This document shows, piece by piece, positions 34,976-43,592 of a stretch of DNA of 64,000 bases. The notes beneath the pieces were generated by a model. That model saw only the letters and a list, made by a program, of their open reading frames with translations. It was not told the origin of the DNA and ran no database searches. Position 1 is the first letter of the stretch, and the number at the start of each line of letters is the position of its first letter. This DNA comes from Candidatus Coatesiibacteriota bacterium (lineage in GTDB: Bacteria; JAFGND01): positions 6,626-70,625 of the forward strand of contig JAFGND010000044.1 of the NCBI GenBank assembly GCA_016927185.1. The letters run 5' to 3'. A program made the translations under genes and the position numbers.

Positions 34976-35794
34976 TCAGAATAAAACATTGATTCCGAAA
35001 TTGTGATTTGAATACTTATTTTCATCTTGCATGAAACTGTATTGAAGGCTTCCCTGTGCAGAAACTGAAAACTCCATTCCTCCGCAATAAGTCTTTTTCC
35101 ATGCATATCCTGTTTTCAGTATTATCCCGTTTGTTATATTAAAAGATAAGCCATATGCTTTTCTCAAGGTGATCTTTGATTTGTCTTCCCTGTCCCATTT
35201 GATATCCCTTATGTCTGCTGATACTAACACTCCTTTCATTGGAGTAATAGCCAGACCTGTATTCAGCGATCTTTCGAAACCTTCCATGTCTGGATTTGCG
35301 AGATTTTGTCCTGTTAATCCGTAGCTTAAGAAATTCAGGAAATAGAAATCAAAACCTATATCAAGTGATGCATTATTTCTCATTTCTTCTTTCCAGGGTC
35401 CTCTTATATATTTTATATTGGCACCGATTGATGTTGAAGGTGAAACGAGATTGGCGAAGGAAATGGCGACAGATGTTCTTGTCCCACCTTTTTCAGCTCT
35501 CCTGTAAAAACAAAATCCCTTAAGTATCTGTGAGCTTGAAAAAGGATTGGAAAAACCTGTATACCACCCCCTGTCTACATTAGTTCCAACATCTCTTCTG
35601 AATCTGTAATCAAGGGTAAACACGTTATTCTTGAAAAAGACTACTGCTGCCGGATTATAGAGTATTGCACCTGCACCATCCGGTGATGCTGTCTGTGAGC
35701 CAGCAAGACTTGCTCCTGAAGTAGATAAATCAAAACATTCTGAGAAAAGAAGAGTTTTTAAAAACAGAAAAAGAACCAGGTATATCTTGTTCAT
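34976..35794 (-). CDS. PorV/UPF0164-like outer-membrane beta-barrel protein
   Basis: A 272-residue exported protein: signal peptide (IYLVLFLFLKTLLFSECF), then ASLAGSQTASPDGAGAILYNPAAVVFF, the NP-containing start typical of PorV/PorQ and FadL-like barrels. Alternating beta strands follow (SYGLTGQNLANPDM, GLSFNITNGIILKTGYAWK), ending with Phe as barrels often do (NFGINVLF). PorV proteins shuttle T9SS cargo, but FadL-like transport is also possible. It is translationally coupled to the flippase-like gene (4-base overlap). Confidence 0.72.
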   Translation of the reverse strand: MNKIYLVLFLFLKTLLFSECFDLSTSGASLAGSQTASPDGAGAILYNPAAVVFFKNNVFTLDYRFRRDVGTNVDRGWYTGFSNPFSSSQILKGFCFYRRAEKGGTRTSVAISFANLVSPSTSIGANIKYIRGPWKEEMRNNASLDIGFDFYFLNFLSYGLTGQNLANPDMEGFERSLNTGLAITPMKGVLVSADIRDIKWDREDKSKITLRKAYGLSFNITNGIILKTGYAWKKTYCGGMEFSVSAQGSLQYSFMQDENKYSNHNFGINVLF

Positions 35795-36825
35795 ATGGAT
35801 TTCTCCTTTTTATTCTTTGTAAGCAGGAAAGTAAGTCCATAATTAGTTATCAGGAAGATTCCAAGACTTACATACGTAATATCACTCAATCTCATGCTTG
35901 CCAGATAAGCCATTGCTGATGGAGGATCATAACCAACAATTGCATAAGTTCCTATCTGACCTCCTTCCAGTATGCCAAATCCTCCTGGCGTAAACTGCAA
36001 TGCCAGTACAATCTGCGTAAGTACGAAAATCAATGATAGTTCAGGGAAATTAAATGGGATTTTATTATTTAGAAATATGAAGAAAAACATGGGTTTTGTA
36101 AATATAAAGAACATACTGAATAGAATAAGAAAAAAGCTCTTTATTGTAGATTTGGGATTTGCAACATAAAGCTTGTGTATCCATTTTTCGCTTTCTCCAA
36201 CATAAAATGCTGCCCTGGTTAGTTTCCTTGGTGATAATCCCAAGTAAGCAATTTTTTTCAGTGCCGGTCTTAAGATCTGCTTGCCTTTCATGATGGAATA
36301 TTGCAACAGGATAAATGATAATAGAATGAAAATATTGAATATGAGAAGAAGTATTTTCACTCCCAGCGGAAGCATTTTGAAATAATGTATGTATACTTCA
36401 ATGCTCCCTATTATTATAGCCAGAAGGAAACATGTGAATTCCTGGAACTTGGCAATAAAAACAGAAGCAAAAACAAGTCTTTTTCTTATTCCATATTTCC
36501 TTGAAATATATACTGCTCTAATTGGTTCTCCACCAATATATGCGCTTGGGGTAAGGAAATTCCCAGCTTGCCCCATGCAGGTTGCATAAAAGATGTCTTT
36601 GAATTTTATTTCATATCCATTTGCCTTGAGTATTATCTGCCAGCCTTTTCCTTGAAGCAGCATGGCTATTGAATAATTGAAAAAGAAAGCTATGAAAGCA
36701 AGTGGACCTACTGTTGAGATCTGATTCCATATTTTCTCTGTTCCAACTTGATGGCAGATGAATACTATAATAAGGATTCCTGCTGCAGCACCAATCATGA
36801 ATGTAAGGAATCCTTTTTTCTCCAT
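35791..36825 (-). CDS. Lysylphosphatidylglycerol synthase-type (UPF0104) membrane protein
   Basis: A 344-residue polytopic protein of the LPG_synthase_TM/UPF0104 family with eight or nine helices. Characteristic segments are YATCMGQAGNFLTPSAYIGGEPIRAVYISRKYG near residue 80-115 and QFTPGGFGILEGGQ near 280. Family members flip or modify lipids; without the C-terminal synthetase domain it is unlikely to aminoacylate. It lies directly after lptD (1-base overlap), consistent with outer-membrane lipid work. Confidence 0.8.
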   Translation of the reverse strand: MEKKGFLTFMIGAAAGILIIVFICHQVGTEKIWNQISTVGPLAFIAFFFNYSIAMLLQGKGWQIILKANGYEIKFKDIFYATCMGQAGNFLTPSAYIGGEPIRAVYISRKYGIRKRLVFASVFIAKFQEFTCFLLAIIIGSIEVYIHYFKMLPLGVKILLLIFNIFILLSFILLQYSIMKGKQILRPALKKIAYLGLSPRKLTRAAFYVGESEKWIHKLYVANPKSTIKSFFLILFSMFFIFTKPMFFFIFLNNKIPFNFPELSLIFVLTQIVLALQFTPGGFGILEGGQIGTYAIVGYDPPSAMAYLASMRLSDITYVSLGIFLITNYGLTFLLTKNKKEKSI

Positions 36826-39272
36826 TAAAATCTCATTTCATCTGAACCGCGTTTTTCAATCTTTACGTCAGGATGATGCTTTATATTGAATCTTATGTAA
36901 TAAGTCCATTTGTCTCCGATAACGCTTCTGGTGAATATCATCTCCCAGCAATGCAAATCCCTTATTATATTATAGTCTTGTGAAACAAGCTGCCCTTCTG
37001 TAATTGAATAATATGCAGAATAGCTAACTCTCCATTTAGGCGTGACGCTTAATTCACCACTCACATGCAGATCATAAATATCTTCGCTTCTGCTTCCATT
37101 TCCCTGTTCCATACCTCTGACATAATAGAAAGAAGCTCTGAAATTCCATGGTCTGTCAAGGTCAAAATTACTCTTATCCTTGAATGATCGTTCATCTTCT
37201 TCTTCCTTGGTCTTTTTTTCCTTGTCTTCTTCTTTTTCTTCATAACCGGGAAGCATATCTTCACTTATCTGGAATGTCAAATCCGTTCTAAGCTGGACAA
37301 GGGGCATACGACCATATAATGAATGAAGGGTGTTTATACCTGATGTAAGAAAAAAATTAGGCATAAGCTGAAAGGAATTGCTTAGATCACCCCATGGTCT
37401 TATATCATTAGCTTCATCTCTCTCTTTCAAAAGATCATAAGTAGTACTGGAATTTATCGCAAGAAGATTAAGGATTTTGTCATCCTTCTCCTGACCCATG
37501 AACCATTTTGCATCAAGCATTTGAGACAGGGAGAAGCTTAACATGCTGCTTACAGATTGATGTCCACCGAAAGTTGTCTGGTATAATCCCATGTCTTCTT
37601 CAATATCTCCCTTTACAAAATCCCATCCCTTTAGATACCAGCCTGGGGAATAAGAATGGCTTACTGTCGGTGTTATTGTATGTCTGAAAGCTCTTAAATG
37701 ACCCCATTTGGGATAGAATAAACCATACAGGCTTGTGTTGGCACTCAGTCCTGTGCTGAAATAACCTCTTCTTACAAAATGCTTGCTTAATGAATCTTCA
37801 TCTTCCCAGATTTCATTATAATTCAAACTTGGAGAGAAATTCATGTATTTAAGTATCTTTTGCGGAGTGGATAATGATGCATTCTGTACTAATCCTGTTT
37901 GTGAATCCCATACATTATCTCTTTCTTCATAATTTGTTTGCTGACGTTTATTGAGAAAATATGAATAATAACTTACATAGACAAGCTGATACCATTTTGA
38001 TTCTTTTGGATCGTCAGGAGCAAAAGGGGCAAAACTGTTGAGATTATACTGCACTCTAGGTAATTCTTCATCAATAGCCACTTCACCATCCATTGCATCA
38101 AGATATCTTTGATCCATCAAATAAAGATTGAGGCTTGCTTTTTCCCATATCTTGTTGATCTGCCCACTTGTGGTAAGCTGTTCTATCATTCTTGTATCAA
38201 AATCATCTGACTGCTGAAGGAGAGTTCTGTCTGATAGAAATTGTGCCTGGATTTTCGCTTGAACTGAAGGTGTTATATTCTGCTGATGATTGCCAGTAAA
38301 ATACCATCTTCTTCTCTGCTCTTCTGTATCCACATTATACTGGAAATAGGCTGAACCATCAAGAAGGTATCTCTTCTTGTACCTCAAATCAAGTTTTCCC
38401 ATATAGCCAACATATTCAGTTATATCTGTTGCGAGTGTTGCATCCCAGTAGTCCGAGGGAGCAAAGTAATATCCAGCATTCTCCACAAAAAAACCATCAG
38501 TGTCATTTTCTCCGAATCTGGGAGTAAGGAAACCACTATGCCTGTCTTTTTTTATGAAGAATACCCAGAAAGGTGACCAGAACACAGGAGTATCTCTGAT
38601 ATACATTGTTGCAGGTTTTGTTATTACCTTATCATTAACGAATACTCTCATTCGTTTTGCCTTGAAGAAGAAATCAGGCTCTTCCTTGTCACATGTTGTA
38701 TATGTACCATTATCAACATTCAAGACTTTGTCAGCTACCTTTCTTATTCTCTCACCACTGAAATAACCTTGATCCTGAGTAGTGCTTGCAAAATAAATCC
38801 TTCCTTTCCTGAGATTCATGTTATAAACCATCTTATAACCTTCAACTTTGTCTGTACCTTCATAAAGGACAGGATTCTCTGTTACAACAAGTATCCTCGT
38901 TTTTGTATTGAAATTGACTTTCCCGCCTGTTATTCTTGTTGTCTGATATATCAGCTCAACATTTCCAACCATTATTATTTCATCTTTGTCCCTGAGATAT
39001 GTTATTGAATCTGCCTTGTATAGAAGATTATCAGGTTTTGTTGTATCAGGCTCTGAAGAAGTGCTATCTTTCTTCGTTTCATCGAAGTTTTCTTCAAGGA
39101 AATCATCATCCTTTGTATAGTCTTTTATTCCCTCTTCTTTTTTTGATGTATTGGCAGAATCTGATTTTTCCTCTTTTGTATTCTTATCATCCTGCTTATT
39201 TTTATTTTCTTCTGTATGAAGAAAGCAAGTATAGAAAAGCAGAAAGCAAAAAATAAAAGCTGTCTTTAACAT
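36825..39272 (-). CDS. lptD: LptD, outer-membrane LPS assembly barrel
   Basis: An 815-residue outer-membrane protein. After a signal peptide comes a very charged, Lys/Glu/Asp/Ser-rich segment (about 22-80) not found in classical LptD, then an OstA/LptA-like domain (KADSITYLRDKDEIIMVGNVEL, TTRITGGKVNFNTKTR) and the barrel (KDRHSGFLTPRFGENDTDG near 235-255, RAFRHTITPTVSHSYSP near 530). It receives LPS from LptA and inserts it with LptE (51148-51639). No ribosome site is seen before the ATG. Confidence 0.92.
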   Translation of the reverse strand: MLKTAFIFCFLLFYTCFLHTEENKNKQDDKNTKEEKSDSANTSKKEEGIKDYTKDDDFLEENFDETKKDSTSSEPDTTKPDNLLYKADSITYLRDKDEIIMVGNVELIYQTTRITGGKVNFNTKTRILVVTENPVLYEGTDKVEGYKMVYNMNLRKGRIYFASTTQDQGYFSGERIRKVADKVLNVDNGTYTTCDKEEPDFFFKAKRMRVFVNDKVITKPATMYIRDTPVFWSPFWVFFIKKDRHSGFLTPRFGENDTDGFFVENAGYYFAPSDYWDATLATDITEYVGYMGKLDLRYKKRYLLDGSAYFQYNVDTEEQRRRWYFTGNHQQNITPSVQAKIQAQFLSDRTLLQQSDDFDTRMIEQLTTSGQINKIWEKASLNLYLMDQRYLDAMDGEVAIDEELPRVQYNLNSFAPFAPDDPKESKWYQLVYVSYYSYFLNKRQQTNYEERDNVWDSQTGLVQNASLSTPQKILKYMNFSPSLNYNEIWEDEDSLSKHFVRRGYFSTGLSANTSLYGLFYPKWGHLRAFRHTITPTVSHSYSPGWYLKGWDFVKGDIEEDMGLYQTTFGGHQSVSSMLSFSLSQMLDAKWFMGQEKDDKILNLLAINSSTTYDLLKERDEANDIRPWGDLSNSFQLMPNFFLTSGINTLHSLYGRMPLVQLRTDLTFQISEDMLPGYEEKEEDKEKKTKEEEDERSFKDKSNFDLDRPWNFRASFYYVRGMEQGNGSRSEDIYDLHVSGELSVTPKWRVSYSAYYSITEGQLVSQDYNIIRDLHCWEMIFTRSVIGDKWTYYIRFNIKHHPDVKIEKRGSDEMRF

Positions 39273-39333
39273 ATATTATTGACTTACTTTATATAGCCTT
39301 AATAAAGGGCAATAAAAATAATTCGTAAGAGAG

Positions 39334-39352
39334 AAAATAACAAAGTTATTTT
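39334..39352. promoter_or_regulatory. Inverted repeat in the dnaA upstream region
   Basis: AAAATAAC and GTTATTTT form perfect 8-bp arms around AAA, immediately upstream of the TTGACG box. It could be an operator for dnaA. Confidence 0.35.
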
Positions 39353-39356
39353 CCTC

Positions 39357-39384
39357 TTGACGAGATTTTAACTATTGATATGAC
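39357..39384 (+). promoter_or_regulatory. Probable dnaA promoter
   Basis: TTGACG (39357-39362), a 16-bp spacer and TATGAC (39379-39384). The sequence around the box (TTTCCTCTTGACG) is identical to one upstream of the membrane-protein gene at 52437. Confidence 0.5.
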
Positions 39385-39407
39385 TATTTCAATCATTAAA
39401 AAAAGAG

Positions 39408-39416
39408 TGTGGATAA
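39408..39416 (-). promoter_or_regulatory. Perfect DnaA box in the dnaA leader
   Basis: TGTGGATAA is the reverse complement of the consensus TTATCCACA. It lies about 20 bp past the predicted transcription start, well placed for autorepression of dnaA. A 7-bp-arm inverted repeat (ATCATAA-AG-TTATGAT, 39445-39460) follows. A single box does not by itself indicate an origin. Confidence 0.65.
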
Positions 39417-39507
39417 CTTTTCGGTTACTATTAATGACTTAAAAATCATAAAGTTATGATGGCTTCTTTATTATTTTTTAGGCTAATTAAGAAATAGGGG
39501 GAGAGAA

Positions 39508-40863
39508 TTGACACAAAAGAAAGGGCCTTCAGAAATCTGGGAAGAGACGCTGGATAAAATAAAATCCTGCATATCTTCTGATAAATTCAATACATGGTTC
39601 AAGCGGACAAAGGGAATTGCATTTGATGGAGAAGTGCTTACAATTGAAGCAACGAGAGGCAAGTTTCATGCTGATTACCTGTCAGCAAATTTCAAGGAGC
39701 TTATATCTAGCAATCTGCAGTATAAATTCTATATTGTTGGAAGCGAGAATATTGAATTGACTAAGGAACCTGTTAATGAAGTTATAATGAATCAAGCGAA
39801 AACTGCAAAAACCGGTAACAAAGTTGTAGCAAATCAACTGGGGACAATATTCAATAAGCGCTATACTTTTGATAACTTCATAGTCGGAAAATCTAATGAA
39901 TTTGCATGTGCGGCAGCAAAAGCTGTTTCCCAGAATCTTGCCATGGTTCATAATCCACTTGTCATTTATGGAGGGACTGGTTTAGGGAAGACGCATTTGA
40001 TGCAGGCAATTGGAAATGATATAATTTCTCAGCAACCTTACAAGAAAGTTGTATATCTGCCTACAGAAACACTTGTTTCAGATTTTGTATATAATATGCA
40101 GAAAGGCAGAATGGATGAAGTGAAGAAGAGATACAGATCCATAGAAGTGCTTCTGCTTGATGATGTGCAGTTTCTTGCAGGCAAGGAAAGAAGCGAGATG
40201 GAATTCTTTCATACATTCAATGCCCTTTATCAAAGTGACAAGCAGATAGTACTTACTTGTGACAGAATTCCTCAGGAAACTAATCTCCAGGAAAGGTTGA
40301 TATCAAGGCTGGCAAATGGTCTCATGGTAGATATCAAACCTCCTGATTTTGAAACAAGAATGGCTATTCTCCTTAACAAGGCAAACTGGCTGAATTTGAA
40401 ACTTCCATATGCAGTAGCAGCATTTCTGGCAGAGAGCATTGCCACAAACATAAGGGATCTTGAAGGATGCTTGTCAAAGATTCATGCATATTCCTATGTA
40501 AAAAAGACTAATATTACGATTGAGCTTGTTCAGGAAATACTTCAGGATATGCTGAAAGTATCCAAGACGCATTTCAAGATAGATGATATAATTGTAACTG
40601 CTTGCGATTATTTTCATATTCCTGTAGAAGCTTTGAAAAGCCCAAGCAGAAAGCAGGATATTGCCCATACAAGGAAAATAATAATGTACCTGGCAACTCA
40701 ATATAGTGGCTTGAAACTTCAGGAAATTGCAAAAACGCTTAACAGGGCAGATCATACTACTATTATTCATGGAAGGGATTTTGTAAAAAATTCACTCCAG
40801 ACTGACAGAGAAATAGAACGTGATGTAGAAGAGATAATTATAAGACTCAAGAGAGTGAAATAG
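39508..40863 (+). CDS. dnaA: Chromosomal replication initiator DnaA
   Basis: A 451-residue AAA+ initiator. Domain I (IWEETLDKIKSCISSDKFNTWF), a short linker, the AAA+ domain (RYTFDNFIVGKSNEFA, Walker A GGTGLGKTHL, Walker B VLLLDDVQFL, arginine finger in QERLISRL) and the DNA-binding domain IV ending with RADHTTIIHGRDFV are all present. Translation starts at a TTG at 39508 behind GGGGGAGAG. dnaN, recF and gyrB are not adjacent, unlike the common arrangement; lptD is divergent and a radical SAM gene follows. Confidence 0.97.
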   Translation: MTQKKGPSEIWEETLDKIKSCISSDKFNTWFKRTKGIAFDGEVLTIEATRGKFHADYLSANFKELISSNLQYKFYIVGSENIELTKEPVNEVIMNQAKTAKTGNKVVANQLGTIFNKRYTFDNFIVGKSNEFACAAAKAVSQNLAMVHNPLVIYGGTGLGKTHLMQAIGNDIISQQPYKKVVYLPTETLVSDFVYNMQKGRMDEVKKRYRSIEVLLLDDVQFLAGKERSEMEFFHTFNALYQSDKQIVLTCDRIPQETNLQERLISRLANGLMVDIKPPDFETRMAILLNKANWLNLKLPYAVAAFLAESIATNIRDLEGCLSKIHAYSYVKKTNITIELVQEILQDMLKVSKTHFKIDDIIVTACDYFHIPVEALKSPSRKQDIAHTRKIIMYLATQYSGLKLQEIAKTLNRADHTTIIHGRDFVKNSLQTDREIERDVEEIIIRLKRVK

Positions 40864-40867
40864 CCAG

Positions 40868-40893
40868 TAAGGATTGATAAATATCAATCCTTA
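40868..40893 (+). terminator. 11-bp perfect stem-loop after dnaA
   Basis: TAAGGATTGAT (40868-40878) pairs exactly with ATCAATCCTTA (40883-40893) around AAAT, 4 bp after the dnaA stop. Only TTTCATT follows, so the U-tract is poor. Confidence 0.65.
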
Positions 40894-40920
40894 TTTCATT
40901 GAAAGTTTTTTCTGCATAAC

Positions 40921-40949
40921 TTGACAAGTTTTATATATAAAATTATCAG
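40921..40949 (+). promoter_or_regulatory. CTTGACA promoter of the radical SAM cluster (probably leaderless)
   Basis: TTGACA (40921-40926), a 17-bp AT-rich spacer and TATCAG (40944-40949), then six bases to the ATG at 40956. Transcription should start at or next to the ATG, and no ribosome site is present. Confidence 0.45.
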
Positions 40950-40955
40950 TGTTAT

Positions 40956-41894
40956 ATGCCAAATGTATCATATAGGGAATGGTTATCTGACAAAATAGCC
41001 AGATTCTGGCCAGACATGATAAACATGAAATTGATGGAGCTTGAGTTCACTAACTATTGCAATACAACCTGCATTATGTGCCCCAGAAGCTCAATGAAAA
41101 GGCCATTCGGTTACATAAGTGAGGAAACCATTCTGAATATCATCAATGAAATAAGTAAAGAGAAAATTCTGGATGTTAATGTTTGCGGTTTCGGTGAACC
41201 AACCATGCATAAGGATTTCTTCAAATTCTGCGCTCTTTTTTTAGAGAAACAACCCAAAATGAGATTAACTTTAACTAGCAATTTCCAGTTCCTTGACAAG
41301 GAAGCTTTAGTGAATTTCAAGGAATTGCCATTCAGTCATATTTACTATTCATGGTCAGGTATTTCCCAGGATTCATACAAGGAGATAATGGGCAAGAATA
41401 CATTTGAAGAGCAGATTGATAAACTTGATTTCCTGATAATGAATAAACATCCTGATACAAAGATTTTCATAAGATACATATTTACCCATCCTCATCCATT
41501 CAGGCATAATGAAATAATCAATTTCTTCAGCGAATGGAAGGAAGCAAAACTGATGATTATTCCGAGCCATAACAGAAGCGGATTTTTGAAGTCATATTCC
41601 ACTTCCTTCAGGAAAAGAAGACACATATTCAGATGTGATATGCTAAGATATATCACTTTTATTGCATGGAATGGAGATTCTTTTGCATGCGTAAATGACC
41701 TCACTGCTGAAAGAATATTCGGGAATATCAACAAGGATCAATTAAAATCTATTATAAAAGCAAGGCAGCAAAGCGAATTTGAAGAGGATTACCCATTTAA
41801 TGGCTGTCATCAATGTACAAGCCAGACGAGATACAGAATTGCAACAGGAGGCAGTCCTGCAATCCTTTCCTGGTTATCTAGAATACTGGAGTGA
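40956..41894 (+). CDS. Radical SAM protein with C-terminal Cys-rich region
   Basis: A 312-residue radical SAM enzyme. The [4Fe-4S] motif is C35-NTT-C39-IM-C42, followed by VNVCGFGEPTMHKD, the SAM-binding glycine-rich segment. C-terminal cysteines (FRCDML, FACVNDL, CHQC) resemble a reduced SPASM-type auxiliary site with a GNI motif. The substrate is unknown. It is the first gene of a five-gene plus-strand cluster; the next start is 5 bp after its stop. Confidence 0.85.
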   Translation: MPNVSYREWLSDKIARFWPDMINMKLMELEFTNYCNTTCIMCPRSSMKRPFGYISEETILNIINEISKEKILDVNVCGFGEPTMHKDFFKFCALFLEKQPKMRLTLTSNFQFLDKEALVNFKELPFSHIYYSWSGISQDSYKEIMGKNTFEEQIDKLDFLIMNKHPDTKIFIRYIFTHPHPFRHNEIINFFSEWKEAKLMIIPSHNRSGFLKSYSTSFRKRRHIFRCDMLRYITFIAWNGDSFACVNDLTAERIFGNINKDQLKSIIKARQQSEFEEDYPFNGCHQCTSQTRYRIATGGSPAILSWLSRILE

Positions 41895-41898
41895 TATT

Positions 41899-42639
41899 AT
41901 GAAAATGAAGAAATGCTTGAAATGCAATTACCTGAACCATCCTGACATGGAAGTTTGTGCGAAATGCAGTGGAGATATAAAATCACTTTTCAGCTATACA
42001 GTTGTAGATGATGAAGGTGAGAGCATTAAAAGCGGAGAAGTAATAAACCAGCAGGAAACAAGCAGTAAAGATCCTGGGGAGGTTATCTCTTCAGAAAAGA
42101 AACCAAACAAGCCTGATCCATTTACTGATGAGAACATAAAAAGAAGAAAGAAGATAATTTATACTGTTGTAATTATTGATGTTATTATTACATTAGGCAT
42201 TGCAGCCTTCCTTCTGCTGAGAAACGTCTCATCTCAATCTGCTTCAAGCAGTCAGCATCATTCAGGTAATTACAAGTATCCGCAATTGAAGAGATATGAA
42301 GCAGGACTGGGCAAGGGAAGTCATATAGAAAAGCAAAGGAATACTATATCAACCAATTACAGCGACAATCTCATTTTCATGTTTTATCTGGATAAACCTG
42401 TAAACAAGAATCAGAAACTGAGATTTATATTCAGGAATGCAAATACAAACGAAATCATTCATACTCTCGAATATGTTTCAAATGCCAGACATACTTCATT
42501 CTGGTACAAGTATCCAAGAGGAAACAAGGAATTCCTGCCTGGTATATATTATTGCGATTTATATCTCGCTGATGAAAACATTTTAATAGGAAGTGCCTAT
42601 ATCAAGATGATTGACGCTGAAATACCAGAACAGAATTGA
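41899..42639 (+). CDS. Zinc-ribbon membrane-anchored protein
   Basis: A 246-residue protein. A short N-terminal zinc ribbon (CLKCNYLNHPDMEVCAKC) is followed by an acidic linker, one membrane helix (IIYTVVIIDVIITLGIAAFLLL, about residues 90-110) and a C-terminal beta-rich domain outside the cytoplasm (NLIFMFYLDKPVNKNQKLRF..., SFWYKYPRGNKEFLPGIYYCDLYL). The last domain resembles small Ig-like or C2-like folds. The start at 41899 follows a GGAG site; an overlapping upstream ATG in frame is rejected. The function is unknown. Confidence 0.75.
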   Translation: MKMKKCLKCNYLNHPDMEVCAKCSGDIKSLFSYTVVDDEGESIKSGEVINQQETSSKDPGEVISSEKKPNKPDPFTDENIKRRKKIIYTVVIIDVIITLGIAAFLLLRNVSSQSASSSQHHSGNYKYPQLKRYEAGLGKGSHIEKQRNTISTNYSDNLIFMFYLDKPVNKNQKLRFIFRNANTNEIIHTLEYVSNARHTSFWYKYPRGNKEFLPGIYYCDLYLADENILIGSAYIKMIDAEIPEQN

Positions 42640-42641
42640 TT

Positions 42642-43592
42642 ATGATTGGAAACTCCATTGCACTCAGAGATATCATCATTCCAGATTTCCTTGGATTCAA
42701 AATAGAGGAAAATTCTGAATTAAATACCTCTCTTGATCATTCAGGAATTATCAGTCCCATTATTATTGATGGAAGAGACAAGCTGATAGATGGAAGAAAA
42801 AGGATTGTCTGGGCAAGGCAGCATGAGGTGGATGAGGTAAAAGTCAGCAGATTGCCAGCACAGAGTGATGCAAGTATCTTGAGGATGAATCTGGAATTGA
42901 ATGATGAAGGCTTATCCAGTGCTGAAGCATCACTTCTTCTTTATTTCCTCTTCAGGTATAATTTTCTTGATAATTTCTTCAGAAAGCATATAAACAAGAT
43001 AACCAAGAGCAATCTCAGTTACAATCAGCTTAAGATCGTGTCTTCAATCTATTATTTATCTGATGAAACCAGGAAAATACTTCATATATTGAATTATCCA
43101 TTTGCAAGGCTTTATCATTTGATGAAGTTCGAAACCATTTATCTGGACGAATTCATAACAGATGCTTACAAATGCAGACTAAACATGAATGAGATATATG
43201 AAGGATTTGAAAATCTCTTTTATGGATCAAAATTGAGAAATACTGGATTAGAAAAGGGAATAAAGTTATTCAAAAATGAAATAATGTTGCAAGGAAACAG
43301 GAGAGAGCATATAAAAAAGTGGCTTGGCAATTTCAGGTATCCAGCAAAATCCTTGTGCAATGAAAAACTGGAAAGGATTTTCAAGTCTCTTCCTCCAGAT
43401 ATAAATGTTATCTGGGACAGGAATCTTGAAAAGAGTGAGATAGAATTGAGGATAAAGATAAACAGCAAAACAGATATGAAAAAGACGATGGAAGTATTGT
43501 CAGGGCTTATGAAATCTGATTTAGTAGAAACCTTCAGGAAAGTGACACAAGAATGCGAATTCTTTTCATCAGACCACCGTACACTAGATTGA
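42642..43592 (+). CDS. ParB/Spo0J-like nuclease-fold protein
   Basis: A 316-residue protein. The N-terminal region (about 1-85) fits a ParB/Srx domain: ALRDIIIPDF, LNTSLDHSGIISPIIIDGRDKLIDGRKRIVWARQ, VKVSRLP. The usual GERR CTP motif is replaced by DGRKR. A helical middle part includes a helix-turn-helix-like stretch (SNLSYNQLKIVSSIYYLSDETRK). The C-terminal part is unlike ParB. No parA lies nearby. Its end overlaps the next gene by 40 bp, so the two are tightly coupled. It could act in DNA binding or as a CTP switch, but neither is shown. Confidence 0.7.
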   Translation: MIGNSIALRDIIIPDFLGFKIEENSELNTSLDHSGIISPIIIDGRDKLIDGRKRIVWARQHEVDEVKVSRLPAQSDASILRMNLELNDEGLSSAEASLLLYFLFRYNFLDNFFRKHINKITKSNLSYNQLKIVSSIYYLSDETRKILHILNYPFARLYHLMKFETIYLDEFITDAYKCRLNMNEIYEGFENLFYGSKLRNTGLEKGIKLFKNEIMLQGNRREHIKKWLGNFRYPAKSLCNEKLERIFKSLPPDINVIWDRNLEKSEIELRIKINSKTDMKKTMEVLSGLMKSDLVETFRKVTQECEFFSSDHRTLD

